Source of the DNA: Lachnospiraceae bacterium
GTDB taxonomy: Bacteria > Bacillota > Clostridia > Lachnospirales > Lachnospiraceae
DNA: 64,000 nucleotides
NCBI GenBank assembly: GCA_004556655.1
Contig: SFGF01000005.1
Span: 10,057 to 74,056, forward strand
Direction of reading: 5' to 3'
Of this stretch, positions 61,559 through 64,000 are shown piece by piece; the first letter of the stretch is position 1, and the number at the start of each line of letters is the position of its first letter. The translations under genes were made by a program, and so were the position numbers. The notes under the pieces were generated by a model, which made no database searches, had not been told where the DNA came from, and saw only the letters and a list, made by a program, of their open reading frames with translations.

Positions 61559-63079
61559 TTATTTTGAGAGAATGCTTTTTACTGTTTCCGGCACCTTTCC
61601 TTTCTCATAATAGCAGATAATGTCTACGACATCGTTGTTTGGTGTCCGATACGTTACCCAAACAGAGAGAGACTCTTCCAGATTCCACTGTTCGTTGAGA
61701 CCTTCATATCTGTTGATGCAGACCAGATTTTTTCTGGCCTCTGATATAATCTCCGGGTCTGTGATGATGATCGATTGTTGAGCCTCCTTTTCAAAATCCC
61801 CGGTATCCTCATAAAACTCCATGGATATGATATTGGCTTCATCCATCGTTTTCATCAGTTGAATACCATTTTTCTCCAGGTACTCCATAGTCTCCGGGAA
61901 ATTTTCATTGAGATTATAGTACTCATACTCATATGAAGACCCTTCCTTTGAAAAGCAGATGATACCACTGTCAGGAGTGTGAATCTGTGAATAGTCCAGC
62001 TTTCTCAACTCTTCAATATAAATTTCAATCAACTTTTCTTTCTGTTCCTGTGTCAAATAGGTCAGCGATTCTTCCTGTCCCATGGATTCTATGGATTTAA
62101 CCTCATACCCGGCAGTGTCAAGAAGTAGAGGATATATAGCCTCTTTATACGTCTCCTCCCGGTATAGCTTTTCTTCTTCTTCGGCAATCGCTCTTTCCGA
62201 AAGAACATATTGTCTTTTTTTCACACTGCCGTTTTTCATTTTAAAAAGCATGGTAACAAAAGTACCGGTTTCATCTGTATCGGTATATTTTACCCCTTCC
62301 GCTGCAAGTTCAGTCAGTCCTTCCCCTTTCATTTCATCCAGATGCTTTTCCATATACTCCGCAAGGGTTTTTGAACCATCCGGGTATGCAAAGTATGTAT
62401 TACCGCTCCACATGGTCGCATTTGTCACATCTTTTTCATCCGGCACCCATGAGTCATATCCGGGAAGATTCAAAACAAATACTACTGCTGTTGTCAGTAC
62501 TGCAGCTATACTGATTCCCGTCCATACTTTATGACCCAAAAGCATTCTTCTGTCAAAATGATAGATAATCTCTATGATGATGCTTCCCAGGATTAATGAA
62601 AATATAATACCAAACCAGAACCACGCATTGCTTTCCTCACCGTTCCTAAAAGCTCCCAGCATCATGAAAAACAATCCTCCGCCCAGTCCCAGCACATACA
62701 AAATGCAGGCTTTGATCACACCTTCTGTCTGTGGAAATGCCATCGCATGTTCCGCACCTTCCGACGGACGCTTTTTAACCAGCCAGATACAGAGAACCGC
62801 AAACACAAGTCCTGCCATAACAGCTGTAAAAAGTGGAATCTGTATATGTAACTTTGTATCTGACCCACTCAGCCATTCATACATTCTCGCGGTTGCCGCA
62901 CAAAAGCTTCCTGCAGAAGATGTATATGCAGCGATATTAGTTCTTGACTCCCAATCTGCCACATATGTTTTCCAGAATACCTGCGGAAGGGCCTTCAGCA
63001 CCCAGTATGTCGCCGGACCGATCAAAAGTAATACTCCTGTCCCCAGAATTCCTGTCGACAGTTTTCCTGTCAGCAGCAT
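61559..63079 (-). pseudogene. ABC transporter permease with DUF6449-type C-terminus, N-terminally truncated
   Basis: The 506-codon frame has about five hydrophobic segments, then a 300-residue external domain (after GYDSWVPDEKDVTNATMWSG). Its first residues, LLTGKLSTGILGTGVLL, look like an internal membrane segment rather than a start, and the first ATG lies 10 bases upstream of the end of the ATPase frame without a ribosome site. Homologous permeases, as I recall them, have about 200 more N-terminal residues. I infer a deletion that joined the ATPase 3' end to the middle of this gene, with a short GCAGCAG/GCTGCTG stretch at the junction. Confidence 0.6.
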
Positions 63080-63878
63080 CGCTGCTGCAGCATTTCCTGG
63101 ATTTCTTCTTTATTCCCTCTCACGGTAAGCATCAGAAGATTTCCTCTTGTCTCTGTCTTCATCATATCCATTTTCTGCAGCAGCCGATACTTGCTTTCTT
63201 CTTCCACCACACACTGGACCTTATGGATCGTTTCTTTCATATCTTCCATATCCTTCGAGAACAAAATACCACCTTTATGTAAAAGTCCTACATGATCGCA
63301 GATATCCTCCAGTTCCCGCAGATTATGTGAAGCAATCACCGGTGTAAAATCCCGGTTCATAATCTCCATGGCGAAAATACTTTTTACTGCCTGACGCATG
63401 ACAGAATCCAGTCCGTCAAAGGTTTCGTCACACAAAAGATATTTGGTATTGGCACAGATTCCCAGTATGACGGATAACTGTTTTTTCATTCCTTTTGAAA
63501 AGGTACTGATTTTTCTGTCTTTTTCCAATCCAAACTTTTCCAGAAGCTCATAGAATCGCTGTTTATCAAAACATGTATAATAAATCCGGTAGTATTCCAT
63601 CATCTCCTCCGGTGTAGAATTCGGTAGATAATACTGGTCATCCGAAATAAAAAACACACGGCTTTTCATCTTTTCATTCTCATAAATATCCTGCCCATCC
63701 ACCAGTACCCTTCCTTCGTCCGGTTCAGCACACCTGCCATCATTCTCAGACAGGTACTTTTTCCGGCGCCATTGGTTCCTACAAGTCCAAATACGCTCCC
63801 CTCCCGAATCTCGCCTGTCATTTGAGAAACAGCTTCTATTTTGCCAAACCGCTTACTGATCTGATTAAGTTCAATCAT
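63070..63878 (-). pseudogene. ABC transporter ATPase, frameshifted near 63720
   Basis: Two frames together make one ATPase. The 5' part (63878 down to about 63720) has MIELNQISKRFG and Walker A GLVGTNGAGKST. The 3' part has VDGQDIYENEKMKSR, signature FSKGMKKQLSVI, Walker B YLLCDETFDGLD and the H-loop ASHNLREL. Reading passes from one to the other by restoring one base after MAGVLN, most simply a lost C in a CCC run near 63720. The C-terminus ends early at LQQRCC, joined to the truncated permease. It starts at 63878 behind GGAGGAGGGG. This is either real decay or a sequencing error plus a deletion. Confidence 0.7.
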
Positions 63879-63904
63879 TTTTGCCCCTCCTCCCAATACT
63901 CGGT

Positions 63905-63922
63905 ACTGTAAAGTTTTACAGT
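63905..63922. promoter_or_regulatory. Palindromic operator-like site upstream of the decayed ABC transporter
   Basis: ACTGTAAA-GT-TTTACAGT is an 8-bp perfect inverted repeat with a two-base centre, 27 bases upstream of the ATPase start. Related transporters are often repressed by a GntR-type regulator encoded upstream, which would lie beyond this window. Confidence 0.5.
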
Positions 63923-64000
63923 CCTATTTTTCTTTAAAACCTTATATTTTCAAGGATTTCATCACTTTTTACGAATAAAAAAGCAATGACCCCCCTTTTT

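Overview
The window looks like chromosomal DNA of a spore-forming Gram-positive anaerobe of the class Clostridia, most likely family Lachnospiraceae. The reasons are moderate GC, consensus sigma-A promoters, spoIIP, gpr, a GerMN lipoprotein and a Spo0A-type domain, diderm-free envelope genes, and an archaeal-type IMP cyclohydrolase beside a stand-alone AICAR transformylase. The family call is an inference from gene content. Most genes lie on the minus strand. Plus-strand genes are a LicC-like/Spo0A-C pair, a lipoprotein, an SPFH/ribbon-helix-helix pair, rpsT and a DUF2752 gene. No gap between genes exceeds about 245 bp, and I see no tRNA, rRNA, CRISPR array, intact insertion sequence or prophage.

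Region 1 to 12.2 kb is one long minus-strand surface-polymer operon behind a TTGAAA-17-TATAAT promoter. It runs from a membrane-bound nucleotide-sugar dehydratase through an acyltransferase, a fused initiating sugar transferase/GT2, UDP-galactopyranose mutase, three CDP-glycerol-type polymerases, TagD and a TagGH-type ABC exporter to a GT2 cut by the window edge. It predicts a polymer with galactofuranose and polyol-phosphate. Region 12.3 to 18.3 kb holds two tandem secreted L,D-transpeptidases with long cell-wall-binding repeats, a divergent LicC-like cytidylyltransferase, and a stand-alone Spo0A effector domain.

Region 18.4 to 39 kb is mostly housekeeping: rlmD, cdaA-cdaR (c-di-AMP synthesis) with two unknown membrane proteins, comF, recD2, mreB, uvrA behind a LexA-like box, hemW, lepA, spoIIP, gpr and rpsT. 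A divergent SPFH plus 57-residue ribbon-helix-helix pair sits in it behind a repeat-rich promoter. Region 39 to 46.5 kb joins holA, comEC, a GerMN lipoprotein, a two-component system and comEA.

Region 46.5 to 64 kb starts with a PurF paralogue lacking the catalytic cysteine and a DUF4234 zinc-ribbon protein. Next is a five-gene dlt-like cluster: adenylation enzyme, PLP decarboxylase, carrier protein, MBOAT, SGNH-like protein. The decarboxylase suggests that the carrier-bound amino acid is decarboxylated before transfer, as in BtrI/J/K chemistry; I regard this as the best candidate for an undescribed system. Then come DUF2752, azlCD, a ZTP-riboswitch-controlled purine pair, a PlsY-like/MGDG-synthase-like glycolipid pair, an rRNA methyltransferase, and a decayed ABC transporter at the right edge.
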